A DNA stretch of 64,000 nt from Deltaproteobacteria bacterium (GTDB lineage Bacteria > Myxococcota_A > Polyangia > JAAYKL01): contig JAUVDV010000011.1 in assembly GCA_030595125.1 (NCBI GenBank), positions 16,726-80,725 on the forward strand, read 5' to 3'. The position numbers were made by a program, and so were the translations under genes. Below are positions 1 through 8,446 of this stretch, one piece after another. The first letter of the stretch is position 1. Every line of letters starts with the position of its first letter. Below the pieces are notes generated by a model. It worked only from the letters and a program-made list of their open reading frames with translations, was not told the DNA's origin and made no database searches.

Positions 1-422
1 TGGGCCATGATGAGCCTGATCTCCTGGTCCGGACTGGAGTCGGCGAAGGCCATGCCGCCGTCCTGCTCGTCCATGGAAACGTTTGTCGATGGGTCGTTCT
101 TCTTGCCTCTCCTCAAGCGCGAGCACGATGTCATCACGATTCGCCGCAGCCACGCCTCGACGGGGGAGTCGCCCCGGTATCCATCGAGGCCGCTCAGTGT
201 GGCGAGCATCGCCTCCTGGAAGGCGTCCGACCCCAGGCTGTCGTCCTTGCAGTAGTATTTGGCGAATCGGGTGAGCCTGCCTGCGAAGCACTCGACTATC
301 TGGGCGAACAGGGACTCGTCCACATCGGCCTCTCTCACCGCCCGCGCGAAGTCCGGGCAGCGGGGCATGGTTCTGCCGGTGGTGTCGGTGCCGAGATCAG
401 TTGGTTTGTTGTCGTCGTTCAT
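1..422 (-). CDS. Sigma-70 family (ECF-like) RNA polymerase sigma factor, 3' end cut by window edge
   Basis: Reading the minus strand from an ATG at 422 gives at least 140 codons with no stop before the window edge. The middle part matches sigma region 2: a DAFQEAMLATL segment (compare the DLVQETFL type in ECF factors), then YRGDSPVEAWLRRIV and a basic SRLRRGKK stretch. The visible end, ending DSSPDQEIRLIMA, is the acidic linker that normally leads into region 4. An AAGGGG ribosome site lies just upstream of the ATG. The gene is divergent from the sigma-54 activator at 509. Target promoters cannot be told from the sequence, and the region 4 half lies outside the window. Confidence 0.8.
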   Translation of the reverse strand, partial: MNDDNKPTDLGTDTTGRTMPRCPDFARAVREADVDESLFAQIVECFAGRLTRFAKYYCKDDSLGSDAFQEAMLATLSGLDGYRGDSPVEAWLRRIVMTSCSRLRRGKKNDPSTNVSMDEQDGGMAFADSSPDQEIRLIMA

Positions 423-508
423 TACACCCCTTGTTTGATCGTTTATACATCGCCGTCAACATCTTGGAATCCTTGTGATACACTCTGTCGCTTCACAAGG
501 GGACGTGT

Positions 509-1984
509 ATGTCGACGATCAAGAAAGACGAGTTCGGCTTCTTTGGACAGGCGAACTGGTCGGGAACCACGAGGCGACTGTTGCCGTCTCTGCTGGAACA
601 CGGCCTGGTCGAGGCGATGCTGGACTTGCTGGAGGAAGGGATCGTCGTTCATGACGAGAGTCGGAAAATACTTCTGGTCAACACTGCGACGGAGAAGATC
701 ACGGGATGTTCCCGAGGTGAGATTCTCGGAAGGGATTGCCACGATGTGTTCGCGCCAAACGGCCTGTGCGGCGCCGGGTGCGCGTTCAAGGACGGGAAGG
801 AGCCCCACAACGTAAAGCGCGCACACGAGGTGACCTTCACGAGGCCGGACGGTGAGGTGAAGCGGATAAGGGTCTCGTCCACGCGGACTTCGATCAACGC
901 GGGAAAAGAGGGCGTGATCGCCATCGTCAAGGATCTCACAGAGGTGAGCAACCTCAGATGGCAGATCGACAAGCACAGGGAGTTTCATGGAATGATCGGC
1001 ACCTCCGGCGTGATGGGTGAGATCTTCGAAACCATACGTGCCGTCGGCCCCTCCGACTATTCAGTGTTGATTACCGGGGAGAGCGGCACCGGCAAGGAGC
1101 TGGTCGCCGGAGCGATACACCGGGAGAGCCGCAGGAAAGCCGGTCCGTTCGTTCCGGTGAATTGCGGTGCGCTGCCCGACAACATTCTGGAGAGTGAACT
1201 CTTCGGCCATGTGAGGGGGGCGTTCACCGGCGCCATTCGCGACAAGAAGGGGCGCTTCACCCTTGCCGACGGCGGCACCATTTTCCTCGACGAGATAGGA
1301 GATCTGCCCCTGAACACGCAGGCCAAATTGTTGCGTGTGCTCCAGGAAAAGACAATCGAACCGGTCGGTGGCGAGAAGTCAATCAATGTCGATGTCCGGG
1401 TGGTGTCCGCCACGAACAGGAATTTGCGAAAGATGGTGAAGGAGGGCGGATTCAGGGAAGACCTGTACTACAGGCTGTGTGTTGTTCCCCTGGAGTTGCC
1501 TCCCCTTCGAGAGAGGAAAAAGGATATCCCGTTGATAGTTGACGGGGTGATGAAAAAGGTGTGCGCGCAGAACGGCAAGGAGAACTATCGCATCGACGAC
1601 CAGGCAATGCGATTGTTGATATCCTACAACTGGCCCGGCAATGTACGCGAGCTCATAAACTCACTTCAGTTCGCCTCGGTCCGCTGCCCGGACGACAGGA
1701 TCACGGCCGATCACCTGCCGCTGGAAATTCGAGATCCCGTCGATTTCGGTTCCACCGGGTCCGAGCCGACCTATCGAAGCCATTCGAGCCTTCCACCGGA
1801 GCCCGCACTCGGAGTTGCTGAGCGTGGGGCACGAAAAGGTCGTAACAAGTTGAACCTCGAGTCGGTCGAGCACGCCCTGGCACAAACTGCCGGGAACAAG
1901 CTGAAGGCGGCGAAGCTGCTCGGGGTCGGGCGAGCCACGCTCTATCGTTTTCTCGATCAGCGAAAAGAGAATTCCGGACACTAG
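509..1984 (+). CDS. Sigma-54-dependent transcriptional activator with Cys-containing PAS domain
   Basis: 491 aa, NtrC-type architecture without a receiver domain. An N-terminal PAS domain (about residues 35-145) is followed by an AAA+ sigma-54 interaction domain (about 165-395) with Walker A GESGTGKE at about 190 and the sigma-54 contact loop GAFTGA at about 237. A Fis-type helix-turn-helix closes the protein (NKLKAAKLLGVGRATLYRFL). The PAS domain has Cys77, Cys87 and Cys91 in the pattern C-x9-C-x3-C, a plausible redox or metal-binding site (inference). RBS AAGGGGA precedes the ATG. It is followed by sigma-54 promoters and ROS-defence genes, so it is the best local candidate to read the TGAGACA sites at 1993, 12602 and 17586. 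Confidence 0.93.
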   Translation: MSTIKKDEFGFFGQANWSGTTRRLLPSLLEHGLVEAMLDLLEEGIVVHDESRKILLVNTATEKITGCSRGEILGRDCHDVFAPNGLCGAGCAFKDGKEPHNVKRAHEVTFTRPDGEVKRIRVSSTRTSINAGKEGVIAIVKDLTEVSNLRWQIDKHREFHGMIGTSGVMGEIFETIRAVGPSDYSVLITGESGTGKELVAGAIHRESRRKAGPFVPVNCGALPDNILESELFGHVRGAFTGAIRDKKGRFTLADGGTIFLDEIGDLPLNTQAKLLRVLQEKTIEPVGGEKSINVDVRVVSATNRNLRKMVKEGGFREDLYYRLCVVPLELPPLRERKKDIPLIVDGVMKKVCAQNGKENYRIDDQAMRLLISYNWPGNVRELINSLQFASVRCPDDRITADHLPLEIRDPVDFGSTGSEPTYRSHSSLPPEPALGVAERGARKGRNKLNLESVEHALAQTAGNKLKAAKLLGVGRATLYRFLDQRKENSGH

Positions 1985-1992
1985 CCCACAAG

Positions 1993-2025
1993 TGAGACAC
2001 CTGACTGAGACAGTTTTGCGAGACA
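1993..2025 (+). promoter_or_regulatory. Candidate activator-binding array: three 7-bp repeats with 13-bp period
   Basis: TGAGACA at 1993-1999, TGAGACA at 2006-2012 and CGAGACA at 2019-2025, starts exactly 13 bp apart. They lie about 75-105 bp upstream of the sigma-54 promoter at 2097, the usual place for an enhancer. An 8-bp inverted repeat, GACACCTG (1996-2003) and CAGGTGTC (2024-2031), overlaps the array and could also act as a terminator stem for the activator gene, though there is no T-run. The same heptamer recurs at 12616, 12628 (inverted), 17586 and 17598. Confidence 0.6.
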
Positions 2026-2096
2026 GGTGTCCCCGATTCCGGGCAAGCTTTTCCGGATCTTCGCCCGGGCTTTGCCAAACCGAGCATTAAAAAATA

Positions 2097-2112
2097 TGGC
2101 ACGCCGTTCGCA
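2097..2112 (+). promoter_or_regulatory. Sigma-54 (-24/-12) promoter
   Basis: TGGCAC-GCCGT-TCGCA: GG at 2098 and GC at 2110 with the required 10-base gap. The -12 element has one mismatch to TTGCA. The predicted transcription start near 2122 rules out the upstream in-frame starts at 2027 and 2096 for the next gene and favours GTG 2162. Confidence 0.75.
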
Positions 2113-2161
2113 ATGCATCCTCCTGACCGATGATGAACAGGGCGCGAAAGGCGATGAGACA

Positions 2162-2368
2162 GTGACTGAACCTTTTAACGAAAACCTCCTGAGAACAATC
2201 CGATTGACCCGGGAAATGCTGGCCCTCGCCGACGAGGGAGATCGGGATCGAAACGACGATTCCTGCGGGATCATCTACGGAATACTGAGGGATTCGGCCT
2301 ATCGATTGAGGAAGCTCGTTGAAACGGAGTGCGAGAAACACAAGACGGCGAGCAAATGGGACGCATAG
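2162..2368 (+). CDS. Small conserved protein of anaerobes, unknown function
   Basis: 68 aa from a GTG start; earlier in-frame starts exist but lie upstream of the predicted transcription start. An AAAGG lies about 10 bases before the GTG. The protein is mostly helical and charged, with a conserved-looking core DDSCGIIYGILRDSAYRLRKL and a basic tail. I recall small proteins of this type near oxidative-stress genes in sulfate and metal reducers, but I know no function. It is the first gene of the block leading into desulfoferrodoxin, 81 bases downstream. Confidence 0.6.
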   Translation: MTEPFNENLLRTIRLTREMLALADEGDRDRNDDSCGIIYGILRDSAYRLRKLVETECEKHKTASKWDA

Positions 2369-2449
2369 ACGAATTGTAAAAAAAACAAGGAAATAATACT
2401 CTCAGGCTGCTCACCAGAAAAACCGGGGAATAAATCAAGGAGGGATGAG

Positions 2450-2836
2450 ATGGCTATCAAAAGATTGCAAGTATTCAAGTGTGAATTGTGCGGAAACATC
2501 GTTGAGGCGATTCATGAAGGCGGCGGGAGTCTCGTGTGCTGCGGTCAGCCCATGAAACTCTACGAGGAGAATTCCGTGGACGCGGCCGTGGAGAAGCACG
2601 TGCCCGTAGTCGAGAAGATAGAAGGTGGGTACAAGGTCAAGGTGGGTGACGTGGCTCATCCCATGGGAGATGAACACTACATCGAGTGGATCGAGATCAT
2701 CGCTGGCGGCAAAGCCTATCGCGAGTTTCTCGAGCCGGGTAGCGTGCCGGAGGCATCATTCCTCATCGACGCATCGGAAGTGGCCGTTCGTTCGTACTGC
2801 AATCTGCACGGGCTCTGGAAGAGCGGCGACCAATGA
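2450..2836 (+). CDS. dfx: Desulfoferrodoxin (2Fe superoxide reductase)
   Basis: 128 aa, full length for the family. It reduces superoxide to hydrogen peroxide in the cytoplasm without making O2. The N-terminal desulforedoxin domain has Cys11, Cys14, Cys30 and Cys31 for the FeCys4 centre. The catalytic domain has the E-K-H motif at 48-50 (Glu and Lys next to the active site and the first His ligand), further His ligands in [11 protein letters not shown], and the Cys and last His ligand in YCNLHGLW. An AAGGAGGGATGAG ribosome site precedes the ATG. The 3' end overlaps the next gene by 4 bases (ATGA), implying translational coupling. The likely electron donors are rubredoxin or the flavodiiron/rubrerythrin partners encoded nearby. 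Confidence 0.97.
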   Translation: MAIKRLQVFKCELCGNIVEAIHEGGGSLVCCGQPMKLYEENSVDAAVEKHVPVVEKIEGGYKVKVGDVAHPMGDEHYIEWIEIIAGGKAYREFLEPGSVPEASFLIDASEVAVRSYCNLHGLWKSGDQ

Positions 2837-3321
2837 GCGCCGTATTCAATGCCGAAGAAGTCCTGGAGATCGCTGTTCAGATCGAGAAGATCGGCGCTGC
2901 GTTCTACCGCCGGGCGGCAGAGATCGTGAAAGACCCGGCCGAAAAAAAGATGCTCGAAGATCTCGCTGTCATGGAGGACGGCCATGAAATCGGATTCGAG
3001 AACATGCGGGCGGATCCGGATATCCTGTCCCTGTTGATCGGTGATCCCGAGGGCGAAGCCGCGCTCTACTTGAGAGCCTTTGCGAGCGGTAACGTCTTTC
3101 CAAGGGACGTGAACTCCGCCTTTGATCTCGACGACAGCGTTACTATCGAGGTGATTCTGACCAAGGCGATAAAGATGGAGCTCGAATCGATTGCGTTCTA
3201 TCAGGGCATCAAGGATGCAATGTCGAATGATCTCGGCAGGAAAAAAGTCGAGGACATCATCCGCGAAGAGCGGCAGCACGTCACCATACTTAGCGAGAAG
3301 CTCGCTGCGGCGCTCTCCTAG
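2833..3321 (+). CDS. Ferritin-like (rubrerythrin-type) diiron protein
   Basis: 162 aa, two helix-pair halves, each with a diiron half-site: a Glu in the first helix ([20 protein letters not shown]) and an ExxH in the second (EDGH; ERQH). This is the four-helix ferritin-like fold, without the C-terminal rubredoxin domain of a classical rubrerythrin. Expected role: peroxide or O2 reduction, or iron handling; the substrate cannot be settled from sequence. It overlaps dfx by 4 bases and lies 45 bases before rubrerythrin. One of six ferritin-superfamily proteins besides classical rubrerythrin in the first 20.5 kb. Confidence 0.88.
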   Translation: MSAVFNAEEVLEIAVQIEKIGAAFYRRAAEIVKDPAEKKMLEDLAVMEDGHEIGFENMRADPDILSLLIGDPEGEAALYLRAFASGNVFPRDVNSAFDLDDSVTIEVILTKAIKMELESIAFYQGIKDAMSNDLGRKKVEDIIREERQHVTILSEKLAAALS

Positions 3322-3366
3322 GGGAAATCAATAGCTCAACAAGACAGCCGAAGAAGGAGTGGAAAT

Positions 3367-3942
3367 ATGCCAAGTGTAAAAGGTACCCAGACAGAGAAAA
3401 ACCTGCTCACCGCATTTGCGGGCGAGTCCCAGGCGCGCAACCGCTACACGTTCTTTGCCAGCAAGGCCAAAAAGGACGGCTACGTGCAGATCGCGGCAAT
3501 TTTTACAGAGACGGCAGACCAGGAGAAGGAGCACGCCAAGCGGCTCTTCAAATTCCTCGAGGGCGGCGAGTTGGAGATCACCGCCGGCTTTCCGGCCGGG
3601 GTCATCGGCACCACATACGAGAACCTGATGGAATCGGCGGCTGGCGAAAACTTTGAGCACACCGAGATGTATCCCGGATTTGCCAAGGTGGCCCGGGAGG
3701 AGGGCCTCGACGTTATAGCAGCAGTATTCGAAGCGATCGCCGTGGCCGAAAAACAGCACGAAAAACAGTACAAAGATCTCGCGCAGAATATCGAGGCGGG
3801 TCGGGTCTTCAAGCGAGACGGCAAGGTGTTCTGGATTTGTCGCAACTGTGGTTACCTGCACGAGGGAACCGAGGCGCCCGAAACCTGTCCGGCTTGTGTG
3901 CATCCCCAGGCTCACTTCGAGGTTCTGGGAGAGAACTGGTAA
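3367..3942 (+). CDS. rbr: Rubrerythrin
   Basis: 191 aa, the normal length. Cytoplasmic NADH-linked peroxidase found in anaerobes. An N-terminal diiron four-helix domain (FAGESQARNRYTFFA; ADQEKEHAKRLF; AVAEKQHEKQY) is followed by a C-terminal rubredoxin-like FeCys4 domain with CRNCGYLHEG and CPACVHPQAHF. The second pair is the usual C-P-x-C. RBS AAGGAGTGG precedes the ATG. It sits between a ferritin-like protein and the DUF438/hemerythrin protein in the same transcript. Confidence 0.97.
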   Translation: MPSVKGTQTEKNLLTAFAGESQARNRYTFFASKAKKDGYVQIAAIFTETADQEKEHAKRLFKFLEGGELEITAGFPAGVIGTTYENLMESAAGENFEHTEMYPGFAKVAREEGLDVIAAVFEAIAVAEKQHEKQYKDLAQNIEAGRVFKRDGKVFWICRNCGYLHEGTEAPETCPACVHPQAHFEVLGENW

Positions 3943-3948
3943 AAGACG

Positions 3949-5433
3949 ATGGAGATCTCGGCAAAAACAAAAATAAACGACCTTCTCAAGGCGCATCCGT
4001 TCCTTGAGGATTTTCTCGTACAGTACAATCCGAAGTTCAAGCTGCTGGGGAAAAGGGCGATGCGGGCCATAGTCGGGCGAGTGGCCAACCTGAAGTTGGT
4101 AGCCTCGATTGGGGAGGTCGATCTGCCCACGTTCCTGGACGATATTTCAAGGGAAATCGAGCGCAAGACAGGAGAGACGGTGGCTGTCGGCGATCTCGAT
4201 CTGGATGACCAGTTCAGCAAGACTGAGCGCATGGCCTTGCTCAAGCAGGTCATCAAAGATCTCCATGACGGCGGCGACCTCGGTGAAGCAAAGGAGAAGT
4301 TCGCCCTTGCGGTAGGGAACGTCAACACCTCCGAGATCGCGCAGATGGAGGAGCAGTTGATCCGCGAAGGCCTGGCGGTAGAGGAGGTTCAGCGGCTCTG
4401 CGATGTTCACGTGGGAGCGTTCAGCCAGATGCTCGATGAGCACGACGATCTGAAGATGCCTTCGGGCCACCCGGTGCATACCTACATGGAGGATAACCGG
4501 CGCATTGAGACGCTATTGGACGAGCTGAACAAGCACGCGCGAAAAATTGAAAGCGACGAAGGCGTAATGGACGAAATCGGTCGCACGATAGAAGCGCTTG
4601 GAGGCATCGATAACCACTATACGCGAAAAGAAAACCAGCTCTTTCCACTTCTCGAGAAACATGGGGTAACGGCGCCGCCAAAAGTGATGTGGGGGATTCA
4701 CGACGAGATACGAGGCTCTCTCAAGAAAGTGCGTCAAGTCCTGGACAAGAGAGATGCGCAGGCGCTCCCCCAGGCTGCTGCCGAGCTATCGCGCACTGCG
4801 GCCGAGATGATCTACAAGGAGGAGAAGGTGCTCTTCCCGCTATCCTTTGAAACGTTGACCGAAGAGGATTGGCAGGAAGTAAGGCGTGGTGAGGACGAGC
4901 TTGGATATGCATTTGCGCAGCCGGGGAGCGACTGGCCCGAGACATCCGATGAGGCCGGTGAGGTAGCTCTTCCCGCCGGCGCCGGGTCGCTACTCTCTCT
5001 CGATACAGGGTCGCTTTCACCGGAGCAGATCAACCTGATGCTGACTCACCTTCCACTGGACATCTCTTTTGTCGATGAGAACGACGAGGTTTGTTACTAC
5101 TCGGGGGGCGAGCGCCACTTTCCACGCAGCCCTGCGGTTATCGGCCGCAAGGTGCAAAACTGCCACCCGCCGGGGAGCGTACATATCGTTGAACGCATTT
5201 TGGACGAGTTCAAGGCGGGAAAAGAGAACACTGCCGAGTTCTGGATTCAGCTTCACGGAAAATTTCTGCACATCAGGTACTTTGCGCTGAGAGACGCCGA
5301 TGGCACCTACCGCGGCTGCCTCGAGGCAGGACAAGATATCACCGAAATTCGCAAGCTCGAAGGCGAGCAGAGGCTGCTGAACTGGGAAAAGGGAGGTAAA
5401 GATGAAAACGAGGGAGATAACAAACGGAGTTAA
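3949..5433 (+). CDS. DUF438 family protein: DUF1858, DUF438, hemerythrin and PAS domains
   Basis: 494 aa. The first ~65 residues are a DUF1858-like domain, then a helical DUF438 domain (to ~170). A hemerythrin-like domain follows (~175-320) with His/Glu ligand motifs in HPVHTYMEDNRRIETLL, DNHYTRKENQLFPLL, WGIHDEIRG and YKEEKVLFP. A C-terminal PAS domain (~360-485) starts near LDISFVDENDEVCYYS. The combination suggests O2 or NO binding at the diiron site coupled to a PAS module. The gene starts 6 bases after rubrerythrin. Its last 32 bases overlap the next flavodiiron gene, another sign of one operon. Confidence 0.9.
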   Translation: MEISAKTKINDLLKAHPFLEDFLVQYNPKFKLLGKRAMRAIVGRVANLKLVASIGEVDLPTFLDDISREIERKTGETVAVGDLDLDDQFSKTERMALLKQVIKDLHDGGDLGEAKEKFALAVGNVNTSEIAQMEEQLIREGLAVEEVQRLCDVHVGAFSQMLDEHDDLKMPSGHPVHTYMEDNRRIETLLDELNKHARKIESDEGVMDEIGRTIEALGGIDNHYTRKENQLFPLLEKHGVTAPPKVMWGIHDEIRGSLKKVRQVLDKRDAQALPQAAAELSRTAAEMIYKEEKVLFPLSFETLTEEDWQEVRRGEDELGYAFAQPGSDWPETSDEAGEVALPAGAGSLLSLDTGSLSPEQINLMLTHLPLDISFVDENDEVCYYSGGERHFPRSPAVIGRKVQNCHPPGSVHIVERILDEFKAGKENTAEFWIQLHGKFLHIRYFALRDADGTYRGCLEAGQDITEIRKLEGEQRLLNWEKGGKDENEGDNKRS

Positions 5434-6601
5434 CTGGTTGGGCGCTATTGATTGGGATCGCCGTCTGTTCGACTCCCTGATCCCATTGCCCGACGGCACG
5501 AGTTACAACGCCTACCTCATCGAGGGAAGCGAGAAGACCGCACTAATAGACACGGTCGATCCTCCCATGACCGACACACTGATGGGGCAATTGGAAGATG
5601 TTCTCAGGATAGATTACGTCATTTCCAATCACGCCGAAGCGGACCACTCCGGGGCGATACCAGCGGTCCTTGCGAAGTACCCTGACGCAAAGCTACTCTG
5701 TTCGAAGCCGGCAAAAGCAATACTCATCGAGTCGCTGGCCATTTCCGAGGACAGGATGAGGGTTGTGGAAGACGGTGAGCGGCTGTCTCTTGGAGATAAA
5801 AACCTCCAGTTTATCTACACGCCGTGGGTGCACTGGCCGGAGACCATGGTCACCTACCTCGAGGAGAATGCAATTCTCTTCAGTTGCGACTTCTTCGGCT
5901 CTCACATTGCCGGCAGTGACCTCTATGCTACGGACGAAGGCCGCGTGTACGAAGCAGCAAAGCGGTACTTCGCCGAAATTATGCTGCCTTTCCGCGCACA
6001 GATCCGAAAGAATCTCGAGAAGCTCTCCACCTATGACATCTCGATGATCGCACCAAGCCACGGGCCGATTTATCAACGACCCAAATTCATCGTCGATGCC
6101 TACGATAAATGGGCGAGCGACCGGGTAAAAAATCTCGTTGTCGTTCCATACGTGTCCATGCACGGCAGCACGCGAAAGATGGTTGAATACCTCGCAAGCT
6201 CACTGATGGAGCGGGGTGTGGCGGTACAGCAGTTCGATTTAACAACGACCGATATCGGCAAGCTGGCAATGGCGCTCGTCGACGCCGCCACGATCGTGAT
6301 AGGCACACCTACCGTGCTTGGCGGTCCCCATCCGACCGCGGCTTATGCCGCGCTCCTCGCCAACGCGCTGCGAGCCAAGGCGAAGTTCCTGTCGGTTGTC
6401 GGTTCCTACGGATGGGGTGGTAAATCCGTGGAGACCCTCGCCGGGATGATCCCGAAACTGAAGGTAGAAGTTCTGAACCCCGTACTGTGCAAGGGGGCGC
6501 CCAACGAGGAAACGCGTCGCGCACTGGACGCGTTATCTGCCGAGATTGAGAAAAGGCACGCGGGAGAAATTGTATCAAATCAGTCGAGGGTTCCGGCTTA
6601 A
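5402..6601 (+). CDS. fprA: Flavodiiron protein (A-type flavoprotein, O2/NO reductase)
   Basis: 399 aa. N-terminal metallo-beta-lactamase-like domain with the diiron ligands HAEADH, then HWPETM, the Asp in SCDFFG and SHGP. The C-terminal flavodoxin domain (from about residue 245) begins VVVPYVSMHGSTRKM, a phosphate loop for FMN. The family reduces O2 to water or NO to N2O, fed by rubredoxin. There is no fused rubredoxin domain here; one is encoded separately at 19284. Start ATG 5402 has GGGAGG at good spacing and lies inside the end of the previous gene. A second copy lies at 20516. Confidence 0.95.
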   Translation: MKTREITNGVNWLGAIDWDRRLFDSLIPLPDGTSYNAYLIEGSEKTALIDTVDPPMTDTLMGQLEDVLRIDYVISNHAEADHSGAIPAVLAKYPDAKLLCSKPAKAILIESLAISEDRMRVVEDGERLSLGDKNLQFIYTPWVHWPETMVTYLEENAILFSCDFFGSHIAGSDLYATDEGRVYEAAKRYFAEIMLPFRAQIRKNLEKLSTYDISMIAPSHGPIYQRPKFIVDAYDKWASDRVKNLVVVPYVSMHGSTRKMVEYLASSLMERGVAVQQFDLTTTDIGKLAMALVDAATIVIGTPTVLGGPHPTAAYAALLANALRAKAKFLSVVGSYGWGGKSVETLAGMIPKLKVEVLNPVLCKGAPNEETRRALDALSAEIEKRHAGEIVSNQSRVPA

Positions 6602-6629
6602 CAGTGAACGCCAAAGAAAGGACGCTGCG

Positions 6630-7004
6630 ATGAAACCAAAATACGACCATGCAATTTCGTTTCTGTGGGTGAAAGATTGGGACCGCGCACTGCGCTTTTA
6701 CGGGGACACATTGGGTTTTGGCAAAGTGTACGAGAACGATGGCTGGGCCGAGTTCAAAATCCCAGGTGTCAAAGATTCGTTTATCGCAATCAACCGGTGG
6801 GCGGTTGACAGCGCATTGCCGAAGAATAACTTCATCACGCTGCGCGTGTTGGATCTGATGGAGTTCAAGAAATATCTCGAGTCCAAAAGTGTACATATCA
6901 AGGGTGATGTTGAGGAGCACGTGGACGAGGGACAGGGCCTGCGCATGTTCAAGTTCTTTGATCCCGACCGCAACGTTCTCACCGCCGCGCAGATCGACAT
7001 CTGA
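6630..7004 (+). CDS. VOC (glyoxalase/bleomycin-resistance) superfamily protein
   Basis: 124 aa, one betaalphabetabetabeta-type VOC module: AISFLWVKDWDRALRFYGDTLGF at the start and FFDPDRNVLTAAQ at the end, typical of glyoxalase I-like and resistance proteins. The usual metal ligand positions are only partly kept, so enzyme activity is uncertain. ATG 6630 follows AAAGAAAGGA; an in-frame start at 6546 lies inside the flavodiiron gene and is less likely. It is the last gene of the first block, with the next gene convergent. Confidence 0.8.
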   Translation: MKPKYDHAISFLWVKDWDRALRFYGDTLGFGKVYENDGWAEFKIPGVKDSFIAINRWAVDSALPKNNFITLRVLDLMEFKKYLESKSVHIKGDVEEHVDEGQGLRMFKFFDPDRNVLTAAQIDI

Positions 7005-7027
7005 GTTTATGCTATGTCCTCAAGGAA

Positions 7028-8446
7028 CTATGGCCGGCCTTTGAGGTGTTTCACGTCATCCCACGCTTCGGGCAGCGGCTTGATCTTGGCGCTGGTGAGG
7101 TTCTTCCCCCCTGACCCCGGAACGTAGACCGGTGATCCGTGGCCATTTTTCTCGACCTCTTCCGCCAGTCTGATGAAGTGCTGGTAAGTTTTCTTGAGTT
7201 CGTAGAACCCGTGCCACCAGGCGTAATCCGGACCCATCATGGCCGAGCCCATGCGCGCCCGCCGTCCTTCGTGGTGCCAGTACTCATAGTATACCCACTC
7301 GATCTCCTCGTCGAAGACCGGCCACTTGGTCAGCATGTCCTTTTTGTAAAGCTCATCCATGCGTGTCTTGACCGGCTTGAAGTAGTTTTCGTTGTAGTTC
7401 TCGATAGCCTTGTCATAACGCGCCAGATAGTTTTCGGACCAGCGGCGTGAGTGGCACTGGCGGCAGACAGTGACCATGTTTTCTCTTTCCTTGTCGCCGT
7501 CCCTGTCCTTGTTCAGAACCGTCAGGGGAGCCTGGCTCTCCCACTTGAGCCGGACGGAAAGCTCATGTGATGTGGCGAGCGGGCCAATGCCGGACATATG
7601 ACAAACTGCGCATGTCGGCGCGGTGAAATCCGATCCCGGCTCCCAGATATCCGGCGCCACATCGAACTTCCACTCGCTGTTTTCGGCCAGGTAACGCTTG
7701 CCGTGCTTGGACTCAAAGTAAATCTCGTTCTGCGGATGATCCGGTCCCATGTGGCATTGACCGCAAGTCTCGGGCTTGCGCGCCTCGGCGATGGAGAAGC
7801 GGTGCGTGGTGTGACAAGTAGTGCACGTGCCGAGCGAACCGTCCGGGTTCTTGCGTCCGCAACCCTCGTTGGGCCAGTTGAGATCAGTCAACTTGCCGTC
7901 CGAGATGTCCGAGCCGTGGCACGCGTAGCAGCCCACGGCCCGTTCCACGTCGTTTGTCATGCCCTTGAGCCAGGGGTCCTGTATCTTGTCTGCCGTGATA
8001 TGCCACGTGCGAGCATGTTTCGATTTTTTGAATTGTTCGGCCTCTTGAGGATGGCACCTCGCGCAGTCTTCCGGAGTGACAATGGAAGTGATTTTTACAT
8101 CGTCGTACTTCTCGGTTCCCGGGCAGTCGACGGCATCCTTGTCCGTAATCAGGGCCTTGTGGCAGTCGAGGCAAGTGACGTTGGACCGGGCGTGCAAGGA
8201 GTGAGACCAGTCACGCACCTTGCCCTGTTCCTCCTTGGCGTGGCAAGCGATGCACTCGCGCTCCAGGTCGGTAAGGCCGCGCACCACCTTGATCTCCTTT
8301 GCGAGTTGAGGCGCTGCTCCGAGTGCTGATCCGCCGGTCGCTTTGGTTGGTTTTTGCACTTCCTTTTCAACCGCGATAAGCAGCCCGACGACTACCGAGG
8401 CAGCGACGAATCCGGCCAGAGTCATGAGGAACAGTTTACTTTTCAT
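7028..8446 (-). CDS. Octaheme cytochrome c, hydroxylamine oxidoreductase (HAO) family
   Basis: 472 aa with eight CxxCH haem sites (CIACH, CLDCH, CARCH, CYACH, CTTCH, CGQCH, CAVCH, CRQCH) and an N-terminal signal anchor. The C-terminal part (WHHEGRRARMGSAMMGPDY and WHGFYELKK) resembles HAO-family octaheme enzymes. In bacteria where an HAO-like protein is paired with a NapC/NrfH-type protein, it is thought to work as a reductase in periplasmic nitrogen metabolism (nitrite or hydroxylamine to ammonium). Whether the crosslinking Tyr of true oxidising HAO is present needs alignment. GGGAG precedes ATG 8446, which overlaps the end of the tetraheme gene by 11 bases. Confidence 0.88.
   Translation of the reverse strand: MKSKLFLMTLAGFVAASVVVGLLIAVEKEVQKPTKATGGSALGAAPQLAKEIKVVRGLTDLERECIACHAKEEQGKVRDWSHSLHARSNVTCLDCHKALITDKDAVDCPGTEKYDDVKITSIVTPEDCARCHPQEAEQFKKSKHARTWHITADKIQDPWLKGMTNDVERAVGCYACHGSDISDGKLTDLNWPNEGCGRKNPDGSLGTCTTCHTTHRFSIAEARKPETCGQCHMGPDHPQNEIYFESKHGKRYLAENSEWKFDVAPDIWEPGSDFTAPTCAVCHMSGIGPLATSHELSVRLKWESQAPLTVLNKDRDGDKERENMVTVCRQCHSRRWSENYLARYDKAIENYNENYFKPVKTRMDELYKKDMLTKWPVFDEEIEWVYYEYWHHEGRRARMGSAMMGPDYAWWHGFYELKKTYQHFIRLAEEVEKNGHGSPVYVPGSGGKNLTSAKIKPLPEAWDDVKHLKGRP

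Noticed and set aside
427..502. CCCCTTGT and ACAAGGGG inverted repeat between the sigma factor and activator genes
   Set aside because: Each arm is simply the ribosome-binding region of one of two divergent genes, so the symmetry is expected.
2027..2161. Longer N-terminal reading of the small gene at 2162
   Set aside because: It would start upstream of, or overlap, the sigma-54 promoter, so it would not be on the transcript.
7741..7780. TGGCATTG...GCAA resembling a sigma-54 promoter
   Set aside because: Spacing between GG and GC is not 10, and it lies inside the octaheme gene.
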